NCBI GenBank assembly: GCA_964597045.1
Contig: CAZQWE010000001.1
Location: 62,001-126,000, forward strand
Length of the DNA stretch: 64,000 nt
Reading direction: 5' to 3'
Origin: UBA9655 sp964597045
GTDB taxonomy: Bacteria > Pseudomonadota > Alphaproteobacteria > UBA9655
Of this stretch, positions 1 through 9,474 are shown in pieces. The position numbers were made by a program, and so were the translations under genes. Position 1 is the stretch's first letter, and each line of letters opens with the position of its first letter. Under the pieces are notes generated by a model. It saw only the letters and a list, made by a program, of their open reading frames with translations, searched no databases and was not told the origin of the DNA.

Positions 1-100
1 AAGGAGCAAGAGTCTAGACTTACCAGATAAATATTTATTATTTACTTATTATTAATCACATATGTTTAATATAAATATATATAACAATAGGGTGGATAAA

Positions 101-1054
101 ATGGCTAAATTTTATTATGTTGGTATTTTAAGTGCTTTCTTCTTAGCAAGCGTAGTGCCTGCCGAATCCCAATCCCCTTTCAAAAAGGTATTTGGGATCA
201 CAAGTACAACAGATCATTTGAATCGGTTAATTGTATTGACGCAGATGCAACAAACACTTGCGGAAATAAATGATGTCAACGCGAAAATTGTGCAGGAAGA
301 AAAAGACATTGGCGCCCTTAATAAACTAATTGATGAAGAAATTAGGATGGAGATCAAAAAAGCTGAAGATCAAATGGCAGCTCTTGCTGGAGACGTTTTG
401 AAAGAATCTGAATTGCGTACCAAAGATCTGCAATCACGTATAGATAGACGTGAAGGAAACATAGCCGAACTCCAAAAAGCACTACAAGCTGAATCTAAAC
501 TTACCCAATGGGCTAAAACATTTAATACTATGGCTCTTGGTAAACTAGGGTCTGCGGTAAATTTAACGCAGAAAATGGATGCAGCAAGCAAAAAAGACCT
601 TGAAAACCAAATTGCGGCCCGTCGGAAGTCTATTGCTGATCTTCAGAAACAAATAGCTGAAGAACAACGAATGTTGAGAAGTATTTATACTTCACCAGAA
701 TACCAACAAAAAGCTCAAGTTCTAAATGCAAAAATTGCAGACTATACTAAGGCCTTGAGTACCATTTTAAGTTCTGCAGCAAAGAAAAGGCAGGAACGTA
801 TCTTTGGTCCATACAATCAGAAAGCCGATGATCTCCTCAAGCAATTGAATAAGCAAATCAAAGAAGCAAAATGCAATCTTATTAAATCACCAGGCGACAC
901 AAAGCCTGCAATCATTAAGCAATGTAAACAACAAGAACTAGATGGCGCAAAAAAAGCAATGACGGGTAAGTTTCCTGCATGTGATGGCTTAACAGTAACC
1001 AGTACGGTTGATCAGATTAATCAATGCATCACTTACTATCGCACAAATCGATAA
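101..1054 (+). CDS. Exported coiled-coil protein, unknown function
   Basis: The predicted product has 317 residues. I chose the ATG at 101, preceded by a GGGTGG stretch, because it puts a clean signal peptide at the N-terminus (MAKFYYVGILSAFFLASVVP, cleavage probably after the PAESQ region). An upstream in-frame ATG at 62 would add 13 polar residues in front of it. The mature protein is dominated by heptad-like Glu/Lys/Gln/Leu-rich helices (about residues 45-270), and the last 60 residues carry four Cys. No enzyme motif is visible. The gene is followed by two further exported or coiled-coil ORFs on the same strand, so it may belong to a small set of surface or periplasmic proteins. I do not recognise a named family. 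Confidence 0.75.
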   Translation: MAKFYYVGILSAFFLASVVPAESQSPFKKVFGITSTTDHLNRLIVLTQMQQTLAEINDVNAKIVQEEKDIGALNKLIDEEIRMEIKKAEDQMAALAGDVLKESELRTKDLQSRIDRREGNIAELQKALQAESKLTQWAKTFNTMALGKLGSAVNLTQKMDAASKKDLENQIAARRKSIADLQKQIAEEQRMLRSIYTSPEYQQKAQVLNAKIADYTKALSTILSSAAKKRQERIFGPYNQKADDLLKQLNKQIKEAKCNLIKSPGDTKPAIIKQCKQQELDGAKKAMTGKFPACDGLTVTSTVDQINQCITYYRTNR

Positions 1055-1180
1055 GCCTTTAGATTTACAGCTACAGCGTAGACATTCTGAAAACCGAAGC
1101 CTCAAGGATCTGAACTTAATTAAATATTAATTCATGTTTATTATACTAATATAGTAATTATATTTTATTTTGGTTTTTTT

Positions 1181-2536
1181 ATGCGTAATATTATTATTAA
1201 ATCATTTTATTTTTTGACAGTGCTTTCCTCGGTGTTTTTTACACCTGTGGCAGAGGCAAAAATGCCGATAGCTGCCTTTAAGGGAGTAACAAAAACCTTT
1301 AAAAAGGGCAAAGAACATTTGTCTCCGACTTTTGGTGAAGCAGCTCTGGAAACTGGCCTCACTTATGATATGCGTTTTTATTTTGAATTCGAAGCCGGGT
1401 TCAAAGCCGATGGAACAAATGACTACAATAAAGATACCTCGAAAAATCCTTTATGGCTTGTGATCAAGGATTTGTTTCCTTCACCCGCTGGAGACATAGC
1501 ACCCACAGTTAATACTGCTATTAATTTTGGTCGATTCGCAACACCTGAGACCTTTGCAGTGTTGCTTAACTTCACGAACAAAGTTCGATCCTTATCTGAA
1601 ACGCAAACCCCGACACAAAGCCCTCGAAAATTAGAAAGTGAGCTCAGCTTACTTAAAATGGAACATAAAACCCTACTCAGCCCTAAGTCCTCCCCAGGTG
1701 AGAGCAAAAAGAAAAAAAAGGGAACAATCATCCCAAGATTTACCTTAGAAGAAACAGAAACAAAGATTGCTGAGCTAGAAACAAAAGTTAACGATATTGC
1801 AAGTACAGAGAAAAAAAAGCAGGAGTTAAACTCAGAAGTCGCACAAGAGTTATTGAATACCCTAGATGACAGAACAATTGTCAATTTACTAGAACAAGAA
1901 CATCTGGCGACATTGGTCAACACTGAGCTGAATAAAGATCACGAATACATTGAGCTTCAAAACAAATTAGAAGAGGCAAGAATAAATGGTCAGTTCGGAC
2001 AGATACAGGATCTAACAGTACAAATTCAAACAAAATCTGATAATTTTATTAAGAGTCAACGCACTAATGACGCGAACTGGGGGAAGTTACAGGGACAAGA
2101 ATTAGACCAAAAAAAATCTGAATGGCAAAAGAAATTTGGAGTGGAGACTGTGAGTCTTCTTATTAAACACATCAACCAAACCTTAGAGCAGGAAAGCAGC
2201 TCCATGGCTCCCAAATTTACATTGGAGCAAAGCATTACCGCAGCTTTCGATGAACTGTTTAATGATCGCAATGATATGAAAAGACTACTCAACAAATTAG
2301 ATGATGACATCGTAGATCGGGAAGAAGTCAAGAAATTCAATGTGGACGATAAGATCGATAAAGACTTCATCGATTCTCTTATTCAAAAAAAGGAAATGCT
2401 GGATATAGATGAAATTTATGCTCTCAGCAATGGATCTTTCTTTTTTCCGTCATCGTCAATTCCTTATAAGGCCGGCGCCTCGCCTGTCAGCACATTAATG
2501 CTCATAAATATGATCGCAAAAACAATGTCCTCTTGA
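1181..2536 (+). CDS. Exported coiled-coil protein, probable N-terminal half of a split gene
   Basis: The product has 451 residues and begins with a signal peptide (MRNIIIKSFYFLTVLSSVFF, cleavage near AEAK). The body is a charged, coiled-coil-rich region (about residues 150-400) with no catalytic motif. The ORF ends at a TGA that overlaps the TTG start of the next ORF by 4 bases (TTGA). The downstream ORF has no signal peptide, and its frame is already open for some distance upstream of 2533. The simplest reading is therefore that 1181-4872 was, or still is, one exported LRR protein with a single-base indel near 2532. Translational coupling of two separate proteins is the alternative. Confidence 0.65.
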   Translation: MRNIIIKSFYFLTVLSSVFFTPVAEAKMPIAAFKGVTKTFKKGKEHLSPTFGEAALETGLTYDMRFYFEFEAGFKADGTNDYNKDTSKNPLWLVIKDLFPSPAGDIAPTVNTAINFGRFATPETFAVLLNFTNKVRSLSETQTPTQSPRKLESELSLLKMEHKTLLSPKSSPGESKKKKKGTIIPRFTLEETETKIAELETKVNDIASTEKKKQELNSEVAQELLNTLDDRTIVNLLEQEHLATLVNTELNKDHEYIELQNKLEEARINGQFGQIQDLTVQIQTKSDNFIKSQRTNDANWGKLQGQELDQKKSEWQKKFGVETVSLLIKHINQTLEQESSSMAPKFTLEQSITAAFDELFNDRNDMKRLLNKLDDDIVDREEVKKFNVDDKIDKDFIDSLIQKKEMLDIDEIYALSNGSFFFPSSSIPYKAGASPVSTLMLINMIAKTMSS

Positions 2537-4872
2537 GAGATACAATTGCTGAATGTGTGGAAGTATCCATACGACACATTTGCAATCTCCTCCTTTACAA
2601 TAAAGATACCCTTCAGTTTGACCTCAGCCATTTAGAACCAACAATCGATAAGGGAAATCCATTTTACACTAACTTTAAAAACTTTTTCAACCTGCAGCCC
2701 CCTGAAAAAGCGAATTCAGGTGATATCACGATAAGGTCCGAATGGAACAAGGTAGTGGCTGATATGAACGCTTTTCAAGATCCCATCCAGATTAACTATA
2801 TGAGAGGCAACAACGAGCTTAATGCGGGCTATTTAAATCTCACTAAGCTATTTCAGAAATTATTTAATCTAACATTGAAAGAACTACCTACTCCAACGGG
2901 TTATAAGAAAGAAGAAGATTATCACAACGCTCAGCTAAAGTGGGTCAAGGACGCCATGCTGAAAGTATTTCAAACGATGAACCCCAACTATGATTACACA
3001 TTTGAATTATCTGGCGTTTCACATGTTAGAGACGATATTTCAGGGGTTATGAAGATAGAAGCAAAAAAGGATGATCATGTCATATTTTCATTTGACATCC
3101 AATCATTCGTCAACAGACATGCAGAAATTACTAATCTGACAAGTGCTCCTTCTGATGAGGACAATTATTACGACACTATAAGACGATTGAGGCAAGTCAA
3201 TACGGATGGACTCATAAACAGCGCAGAGTCGATGGTATTACTGATAAATCAAGCCGGACTTAAACTAGAGCCAAAATCTCCATTTTACAAGCTTTTTCAG
3301 AAGAAACTACAAGACAATACTTCCCGTATCGATCTGTTAAAAGACATAAAAGCCAATCTTGCAAAGTGGAAAACAGATGACCAATACAAAGACCATATAA
3401 AAGTCATTTATTCTCTCGTTGAACACATCCTCGAACAAACATCTTGGGAGGATTCTGCTACTGTCGACTCTATTACTTTAGTTCTTTATGAGCTCCTGGA
3501 GGGCCAGGATGAAAACCTCAAACAAATAGTTTCAAAAAGGATCAAGGGACTTGATTTTACTAATATTTACAAGGAAGTTTCACATTTAGAGTTTCAAACC
3601 CTACTGAATCTAAGCCAATTGAAATATCTTAATTTAGCTCATATAGGTCGCACTGTTCTTGTAGATAGTAATAATAACCCCTTAGCCGAAAGTGAAATAC
3701 TCCTCGGCCTAAGCAAAATAAAATCTCTCAAGACACTTTCACTGACAAACCAATTGAATAGCTTTTCATGTAAACAGGAAGATTTCGAAGGACTAGAAAA
3801 ACTTATATTTAGCACGACCAAGATAAAGACTGTTGAACTTGAAAACCTGAAGTCTCTTAAATTACTTAAAGTGAATTTTGGCGACAAGTTAGAGATGCTC
3901 TCACTGAAGACTCTTAAGGCCTTAGAAGAAGTCAGTTTAAATCAATCTGGAATAAAAACACTTGAACTTGCAGAACTAAATTCCTTGAAAAAGCTTGATT
4001 TGAGTTGGACCTCAAATTTAAAAAACGTCTCACTTAAGGCTTTTGAGGCATTAGAAGAACTCTTTATAGTTCACTCAAACATAAATACTCTTGAACTTGT
4101 GGATTTAAATTCCCTGAGGAAAATTCGATTGAGTTTTAGCAAGGAACTCGAGACCCTATCCCTTAAAGCGCTTGGGGCGTTAGAAGAAGTTGACTTAGAG
4201 GGTTGTAAAATTGCTAAGATTGAACTTGAAAACCTGAATTCCTTGAAGAAACTTAATATGAGTTCTACCTCCGAACTCGGGACGCTCTCTCTTAAAGAGC
4301 TAAGAGCACTAGAAGAAGTTAATTTAAGTCATTCAACGGTAAAAGCCGTTGAATTTGAGAATCTAGACTCATTGAAAAAAGTAAATTTATATCAAACTTC
4401 AAATATAAAGACTTTGAAATTGAACAAACTTAGCTCATTAGAAAACCTTGATCTGAATGCTATGGTAGTAGAACAAACAACTCTTGAAGACCTCAATAAC
4501 CTAAAAGCCCTTAATCTTGAACATCACATAGCTCAACAATCTCTATCACTAACTAGATTGAATAACCTTGAAGACTTAACACTTAAAGGTGCTTTAACCC
4601 GCACAGTCTCTTTGAATGATATGAATAGCATTGAAACGCTGGACTTTTCAGAAATGCAGAAATTAGACAAACTTTCCTTTTCGGGTTCCTTTAATAATTT
4701 GAAGAGAATAAACCTAAAAGATTCATCGGAATTGCAAATTGAGGGCCTAAATGATCTGATGGAAAAAAAGATAAAGTCGGGACAAAAAATTGAAGTCGGT
4801 GGTTTATCGGAAGAAAACCTTCTCCGTATTGGAATTAGAAAAGCCCGAGACGAATCAAAAGACCTTCAGTGA
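2533..4872 (+). CDS. Leucine-rich repeat protein, probable C-terminal half of a split gene
   Basis: The ORF has 779 residues starting at a TTG (2533). The first ~340 residues are helical and unassigned. From about residue 350 to the end there is a long array of irregular leucine-rich repeats of the type LxxLxxLxLxxxxIxTLELxxL, about 22-24 residues each and pairing into ~45-residue super-units (LSLKALGALEEVDLEG followed by IELENLNSLKKLNMSS). Bacterial LRR arrays are protein-binding scaffolds and are common in host-interacting secreted proteins. There is no signal peptide of its own and no convincing Shine-Dalgarno (SD) sequence at the TTG, which supports its being the continuation of the preceding ORF. 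Confidence 0.7.
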   Translation: MRDTIAECVEVSIRHICNLLLYNKDTLQFDLSHLEPTIDKGNPFYTNFKNFFNLQPPEKANSGDITIRSEWNKVVADMNAFQDPIQINYMRGNNELNAGYLNLTKLFQKLFNLTLKELPTPTGYKKEEDYHNAQLKWVKDAMLKVFQTMNPNYDYTFELSGVSHVRDDISGVMKIEAKKDDHVIFSFDIQSFVNRHAEITNLTSAPSDEDNYYDTIRRLRQVNTDGLINSAESMVLLINQAGLKLEPKSPFYKLFQKKLQDNTSRIDLLKDIKANLAKWKTDDQYKDHIKVIYSLVEHILEQTSWEDSATVDSITLVLYELLEGQDENLKQIVSKRIKGLDFTNIYKEVSHLEFQTLLNLSQLKYLNLAHIGRTVLVDSNNNPLAESEILLGLSKIKSLKTLSLTNQLNSFSCKQEDFEGLEKLIFSTTKIKTVELENLKSLKLLKVNFGDKLEMLSLKTLKALEEVSLNQSGIKTLELAELNSLKKLDLSWTSNLKNVSLKAFEALEELFIVHSNINTLELVDLNSLRKIRLSFSKELETLSLKALGALEEVDLEGCKIAKIELENLNSLKKLNMSSTSELGTLSLKELRALEEVNLSHSTVKAVEFENLDSLKKVNLYQTSNIKTLKLNKLSSLENLDLNAMVVEQTTLEDLNNLKALNLEHHIAQQSLSLTRLNNLEDLTLKGALTRTVSLNDMNSIETLDFSEMQKLDKLSFSGSFNNLKRINLKDSSELQIEGLNDLMEKKIKSGQKIEVGGLSEENLLRIGIRKARDESKDLQ

Positions 4873-4945
4873 TCTAAATGCAATTCCAACGCTTGTTGAT
4901 TTAGTGTTTTCACAACATGAAAAAGAGAGCTAATCTATTCCTATC

Positions 4946-5731
4946 ATGCAAAGCTTTAACCCTGAAACTTACCTAAACCAAGGATATGCCGTCCTTGAGA
5001 ACTTTATTGATGATTCTCTTCGAAAGCAGTTGAGAGAAAGAGCCTATCAACTTGCTCATCTCATAGAAGAAGGGTTAGTGCCCGTTTTCCATCCTCAGAC
5101 TCAAACTACATGGACACATGATGAGATTGAGGCTTCAACGCGAGGATTGTGTTGCTTTTGGGAAGATCCCGGATCTGCGAAACCCCGTTTGCTCAAGCTT
5201 TCCCATGCCCTTCATAAGCTGGATCCTCTTGTCTATGAGTTTACTATTTCTGCCAAGATCAAGGATCTTCTTTGTGAATTGTCAATTGTACACCCCCAAA
5301 TCGTTCAAACCCAACTTCATTTCAAACCACCTCATTCCGCATCAGGGGTTAGTTGGCATCAAGATGCTTCCTACATTATGACCCACCCCTGCACAACAAC
5401 AGGTTTGTGGCTTGCTCTCGAAGATGCAACCGTTGAGAGTGGCTGCCTAACTGTGATCCCTGGTGCACACAAGAATGGTCTTGCGCAACTAATGAGTCGA
5501 ACTCCTGCTGGCGAACTGTCCTTCACAAGGATTCAAGAAAACAACTGGAATACAATGACTCGCGTCTCCCTCCCCGTGTCCGCGGGCACATTGATTGTTT
5601 TGCACGGCCTCTGTCCCCACAAAAGTGATGCGAACACCTCACAAAATTCCAGACTCTCCTTAACGACGCATTTCTTTGATTTATCATCAAAATATGCTGA
5701 GGAAAATTGGCTACCGCTCAAGATGCTTTAA
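4946..5731 (+). CDS. Phytanoyl-CoA dioxygenase (PhyH) family protein
   Basis: This 261-residue protein matches the PhyH family of Fe(II)/2-oxoglutarate-dependent oxygenases. The metal triad is visible as H138-x-D140 in VSWHQDASYI plus H225 in GLCPHKSDANTS. R236, eleven residues later, is in the usual place for binding the 2-oxoglutarate carboxylate. Length is normal for small bacterial PhyH proteins. The substrate cannot be deduced. It lies 80 bp upstream of a same-strand pair (GrpB-GNAT, beta-lactamase-like) and may be co-transcribed with them. A purine-rich GAGAGC lies upstream of the ATG at a rather long spacing. Confidence 0.85.
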   Translation: MQSFNPETYLNQGYAVLENFIDDSLRKQLRERAYQLAHLIEEGLVPVFHPQTQTTWTHDEIEASTRGLCCFWEDPGSAKPRLLKLSHALHKLDPLVYEFTISAKIKDLLCELSIVHPQIVQTQLHFKPPHSASGVSWHQDASYIMTHPCTTTGLWLALEDATVESGCLTVIPGAHKNGLAQLMSRTPAGELSFTRIQENNWNTMTRVSLPVSAGTLIVLHGLCPHKSDANTSQNSRLSLTTHFFDLSSKYAEENWLPLKML

Positions 5732-5811
5732 TTTCGATAGTTTATTTCAGTCTTAACATTTACACTCACTTGTATTATTTTAATCCCCACGCCTTATTGA
5801 AAGCTAGACCC

Positions 5812-6759
5812 ATGTCCACACGATCTAAAGTAGTCTCCTATAATCCAAATTGGCCGACTGAGTTTGAGGCAGAGGCGAATCATATTAAGGAATTACTGGG
5901 GCAGAATTGCGTTGCCATTCATCACGTAGGCTCCACAAGTGTGCCGGGGCTGCCTGCAAAACCTCAGGTTGATATTATTGTGGCCGTGAATAACCTACCG
6001 AAAGCCTATGAAAAGCTTGAGAAGCGCTATATCCCCAAGGGGGAATTTAATATCCCCTTTCATATGGTGTTTGGGGAAAGGCCTGGGAATCCCCTTACGA
6101 ACATTCATGTGTATGAAGAAGGCAATCCTGAGATAGAACTTAATCTTCTGTTCCGGAATTACCTAAGGACACACCCAGAAGCTGTCAAGAAATATGCAGA
6201 CTTAAAGCTTACCTTAGATAAAAGGCCTGAATCACATGTGAGAGGAAGTCACGGGTTTAGGACGTATACCCTGAAGAAGGATGCCTTTATTAAGAACGTA
6301 CTGAATAAAGCTGGCTTCCAAGGCATATGTATGAGGCGTTGCACTCATTATGATGAGTGGGAGGCAGCGAAACGGTTCAGACAAAAATACTTCTTTGATA
6401 AGGTTCCCATAGAGGATCCCTACACCTGGACTTTTGAGCATAAGGATCATGTGCATTTTGTTTTGTATGAGGGAACGCGTATCGTTGGATATGCTCACTT
6501 ACAACTCTGGCCTGAGCAACGAGCAGCTCTCAGAATCATTGTCATTGATGAGGATATTAGGAGCAAAGGCCTGGGCAGTCATTTTCTAAAGCGCTCAGAA
6601 CGTTGGCTCCAGGAACAAGGCTATCAAGTCCTTCTAACAGAATCTTCTCCTAAAGCCTATGCATTTTATAAGCAAAATGGGTATACTGAAATGCCCTTTA
6701 ATGACCCGGAGGGTGAGGAAACCCACCCCGATGATATAGCCGTAGGGAAAAGATTATGA
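5812..6759 (+). CDS. GrpB (UPF0157) - GNAT acetyltransferase fusion
   Basis: The protein has 315 residues from the ATG at 5812. An upstream TTG (5707) lies inside the preceding gene and would add a non-conserved stretch. Residues ~5-170 are GrpB/UPF0157, a nucleotidyltransferase-fold family, with the signature VVSYNPNWPTEFEAEA then HHVGSTSVPGLPAKPQVDI. Residues ~175-315 form a GNAT N-acetyltransferase with the acetyl-CoA loop DEDIRSKGLGSHFL and the C-terminal LTESSPKAYAFYKQNGY. GNATs transfer acetyl groups to amines; the GrpB partner and substrate are unknown. The stop overlaps the next start as ATGA, indicating coupled translation with the hydrolase downstream. Confidence 0.88.
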   Translation: MSTRSKVVSYNPNWPTEFEAEANHIKELLGQNCVAIHHVGSTSVPGLPAKPQVDIIVAVNNLPKAYEKLEKRYIPKGEFNIPFHMVFGERPGNPLTNIHVYEEGNPEIELNLLFRNYLRTHPEAVKKYADLKLTLDKRPESHVRGSHGFRTYTLKKDAFIKNVLNKAGFQGICMRRCTHYDEWEAAKRFRQKYFFDKVPIEDPYTWTFEHKDHVHFVLYEGTRIVGYAHLQLWPEQRAALRIIVIDEDIRSKGLGSHFLKRSERWLQEQGYQVLLTESSPKAYAFYKQNGYTEMPFNDPEGEETHPDDIAVGKRL

Positions 6760-8132
6760 AATTGAATAATAAAGAAAAGTTATCTCTCAAGGTTATCGAC
6801 ACCTGGCTAGATTATAAATCCAGATACTCTGATATCCCAGGCGTTCAAACCTGTATTCGAAAGAAGGGGCAGCTTATTTTTAGCAAGGCTTACGGTCTTG
6901 CAAATGTCAAAACGCAGGAAAAACTGACGACGAAGCATATCTTTCGCATGGCCTCTCAATCCAAGATGTTTACAAGTTGTGCCATCCTTCAGCTTGTTCA
7001 AGAAGGAAGATTAAGTCTTGAGGACAAAGCTATTACTTACCTTCCAGAGCTGAAAAAACATAAGGATAAACGATTTAAGGAGATCACCGTTCGAGATCTT
7101 TTAAGCCATCGTTCCGGCCTATTTAGAGATGGCCTTGATTCTGATCATTGGGATCTTCTTGTCCCTTTTCCTTCTCGAGAAAAACTGATGAAAGAAGTCA
7201 TGAGTACAGACCTTATTTATGCACCGAATGAACAAACAAAATATTCAAATACAGGGTATGCATTGCTGGGTCTTATTATTGAAAACGTAATGAAACAGTC
7301 TTTTTCAAAATCAATAAACTCTTTGATTATCAATAAGTTAAGAACGAATCAACTTTCGACTGATTATTCTCCCGAATTTAAGAAAGATTTTGCGTCGGGT
7401 CACTCACGACCATTTTATGAGAGACAGCGCTTACCTTACAAACATGCAGAAGCAGATGCTATGGCACCTGCTACAGGCATTTGTGGAAATGCGGAGGATG
7501 GCAGTTTGTTTCTTGATGAGATGCTCTTTCGAAAATCTTTTTTAACCAAGGAGATGCAAAAAGAAATTCTCTCAATAAGTTGGCCTGTCATGAACATACC
7601 CAATGAAAGGTATGGATATGGGATGTTCTTTGAATCTTTTAAAGGTGGCGAAGTCATAGGGCATGCGGGAGCTTTCCCTGGATTTTCAACTATTACAGCA
7701 AATATTAGTGGTTCAGAGACAATCCTTAGTTTCTTCCTCAACACCAACGAACACCTTCCTGGAACAGCTATAAAATCAATCGCAAAAATTCTTCATAAAA
7801 TTGATTCAACCTTCACGGAAAAGGAAGCTGATAAAGCTACCCTTTCTCCGCCTCTCATGAATAAATGGGGAGGTCTTCTCTTTATCCTCACAAAAACAAA
7901 AGGATATACAATCCCCTTGGATTGGTGGAATCCTTGTGAAGACGCTTTAGATCTCACCAGTAAGGATGGGAAAAATTACTGGGCTGAAAAGCAGAGTGGA
8001 TACAATAGTCCAGGTCAAAGTATAACTTTTAACAAAGACGCTAAGGGAAATATAACTTCTGTTATGTGGGGTACGTATGTTTCAATGAACGAATCAGATT
8101 TTATAAAGAACTCGAAAAAGATACTTGCTTAG
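6756..8132 (+). CDS. Serine hydrolase, beta-lactamase class C / PBP4* family
   Basis: This 458-residue protein of the beta-lactamase (PF00144) superfamily has the nucleophile motif S67-Q-S-K70 (FRMASQSKMF), a YSN motif (TKYSNTGYALLG) and a C-terminal H-A-G triad (VIGHAGAFPGF) replacing KTG, as is usual for esterase or D-aminopeptidase-like members. There is no signal peptide, so a periplasmic beta-lactamase role is unlikely; a cytoplasmic esterase or peptidase is more plausible. The ATG overlaps the stop of the GrpB-GNAT gene (ATGA), so the two are translationally coupled. The C-terminal ~110 residues, after the catalytic domain, are a family-typical lipocalin-like or unassigned extension. 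Confidence 0.85.
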   Translation: MKLNNKEKLSLKVIDTWLDYKSRYSDIPGVQTCIRKKGQLIFSKAYGLANVKTQEKLTTKHIFRMASQSKMFTSCAILQLVQEGRLSLEDKAITYLPELKKHKDKRFKEITVRDLLSHRSGLFRDGLDSDHWDLLVPFPSREKLMKEVMSTDLIYAPNEQTKYSNTGYALLGLIIENVMKQSFSKSINSLIINKLRTNQLSTDYSPEFKKDFASGHSRPFYERQRLPYKHAEADAMAPATGICGNAEDGSLFLDEMLFRKSFLTKEMQKEILSISWPVMNIPNERYGYGMFFESFKGGEVIGHAGAFPGFSTITANISGSETILSFFLNTNEHLPGTAIKSIAKILHKIDSTFTEKEADKATLSPPLMNKWGGLLFILTKTKGYTIPLDWWNPCEDALDLTSKDGKNYWAEKQSGYNSPGQSITFNKDAKGNITSVMWGTYVSMNESDFIKNSKKILA

Positions 8133-8139
8133 AGGACTC

Positions 8140-9369
8140 TTATCTTATTAAGCCAAAATTCACCATAAATCGCGTGTCTGGTTTGGCTCCCATAAAGGGG
8201 AAGAATTGATGATCCACTCTTAGTCCAATTCTAAGATTATTCTGTTGATAATGAACTCCTGTTCCATACAGATAGGATCCTTCCTTTGTTTGCATGTCTT
8301 TCAAGAGCATCCCATCAAAAAACCATTTTTGAGCGAGTTGAGAATAGAAGTTGAGACTAATCTGTTTTGTTGGCTTCTGAGAATCCATCTCAAAGATTTC
8401 TATAGAAGAAAAATCTTTGAGTATACATGGAATAAATTGATCATTAAGAACAGCGTAAGTTATTGTCATACTTAACTTTTCATGTCCTACAGTTATACCA
8501 ATGTCAGCCAGCGTTGGCTTCAATGTCTGTTGATCAAATTTAAGCTGACTGTTGAGAGTAAGCCACTCAGAAATGTTGGTCTGGAGATACCCTAATAAGT
8601 CTGATTCACGCCTATCCAAGGAATCGTGCTCTGGCGAAATATAATTCTTCTGTTCCATTTTGATACTCATATTTCCGAGGAAATCTAAGGGTACCAACAT
8701 CTCCCAACCAAGGGCATAATGCCCTCGCTCCCTGATTGTCGGAGTTGGTGAGAAAGCATTTGGAGATTCCATGTTCTCCCGGCCTCCCATAAAATAAGAA
8801 GGCGTTCCAATAGGCTGCCCTGTAGAAGCAAGGAACTTTCCAAAAGGATAAATCGCAACACCTGCGGCTTCCCAAAGCGGAAGAGAAGGCCCCATCCACT
8901 CAAGTCCTGCTTGGGGCTCAAGGTTCACTGTCGTATTCCTTCCCTCAGGAAAAAGTTCGTCCAAGAGCTTATTTTGATAGAGCTGACCACGAGAAGACGC
9001 AAAAAGTGAAACAGTTTGTCCAATGGGCACTCTCACGGATTTCCTCCACTCAAGGGTGAGATAGTGAAGTAGTGAGCTATTCTCATATGGTAATTCCTTT
9101 GTATTTCTGTCTGGAGTAAGCATAAATTCGTTATATTGAGAAGACTCCCCCATATCGAAAATAAAATCCGTATTTCCTTGATAAGCATCCCAGCCATATT
9201 CTGCCCTCAGAATACTGTCCCCCTGACCGAACTCGAAGTGTTCATTAAAACTTCGCATGTTTATTTGATTTTCATTTTTATTATAAGTAATTGTTTTATT
9301 TAAATATTTTGCTTGTGGCACGGAGATGAAAGAGAAGAAAAGGATAGATGTAATGAGGAGCCTTTGCAT
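8140..9369 (-). CDS. LptD-like outer-membrane beta-barrel protein, short form
   Basis: The product has 409 residues with a signal peptide (MQRLLITSILFFSFISVPQA). The rest is built of alternating aromatic/polar strands. Its order of motifs resembles the C-terminal barrel of the LPS assembly protein LptD: a GLEWMGP strand, a plug-like NAFSPTPTIRERGHYALGWEM region, a LGYLQTNISEWLTLNSQLKFD strand pair and a terminal YLYGTGVHYQQNNLRIGLRV. LptD is normally 700-900 residues and has an N-terminal OstA jellyroll; that domain is absent here. I therefore call it LptD-like on pattern only. It is convergent with the beta-lactamase-like gene (8 bp apart) and downstream of a Cys-rich peptide gene on the same strand. 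Confidence 0.5.
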   Translation of the reverse strand: MQRLLITSILFFSFISVPQAKYLNKTITYNKNENQINMRSFNEHFEFGQGDSILRAEYGWDAYQGNTDFIFDMGESSQYNEFMLTPDRNTKELPYENSSLLHYLTLEWRKSVRVPIGQTVSLFASSRGQLYQNKLLDELFPEGRNTTVNLEPQAGLEWMGPSLPLWEAAGVAIYPFGKFLASTGQPIGTPSYFMGGRENMESPNAFSPTPTIRERGHYALGWEMLVPLDFLGNMSIKMEQKNYISPEHDSLDRRESDLLGYLQTNISEWLTLNSQLKFDQQTLKPTLADIGITVGHEKLSMTITYAVLNDQFIPCILKDFSSIEIFEMDSQKPTKQISLNFYSQLAQKWFFDGMLLKDMQTKEGSYLYGTGVHYQQNNLRIGLRVDHQFFPFMGAKPDTRFMVNFGLIR

Positions 9370-9389
9370 GTTCCCGACTTTCCTGTTGT

Positions 9390-9420
9390 GAATCCACCGG
9401 TTGTTTAAACCGATGGATTC
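9390..9420 (-). terminator. Imperfect inverted repeat between the Cys-rich peptide and LptD-like genes
   Basis: GAATCCA-C-CGGTT pairs with AACCG-A-TGGATTC around a 5-base loop, giving 12 pairs and one mismatch. There is no T-run on either side, so it may be a processing or attenuating hairpin rather than a true intrinsic terminator. A second inverted repeat, TCTAGAA/TTCTAGA with a T-rich loop, lies at 9431-9453. Confidence 0.4.
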
Positions 9421-9474
9421 ATCCTGATATTCTAGAAGTTTTTTTGTTCTAGATTGTGGATCCTTGATGGCTAA

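Noticed and set aside
1423..2370. Two minus-strand Ser-rich ORFs (166 and 104 codons)
   Set aside because: Antisense to the coiled-coil gene; Ser/Phe/Leu richness is the expected complement of Lys/Glu codons.
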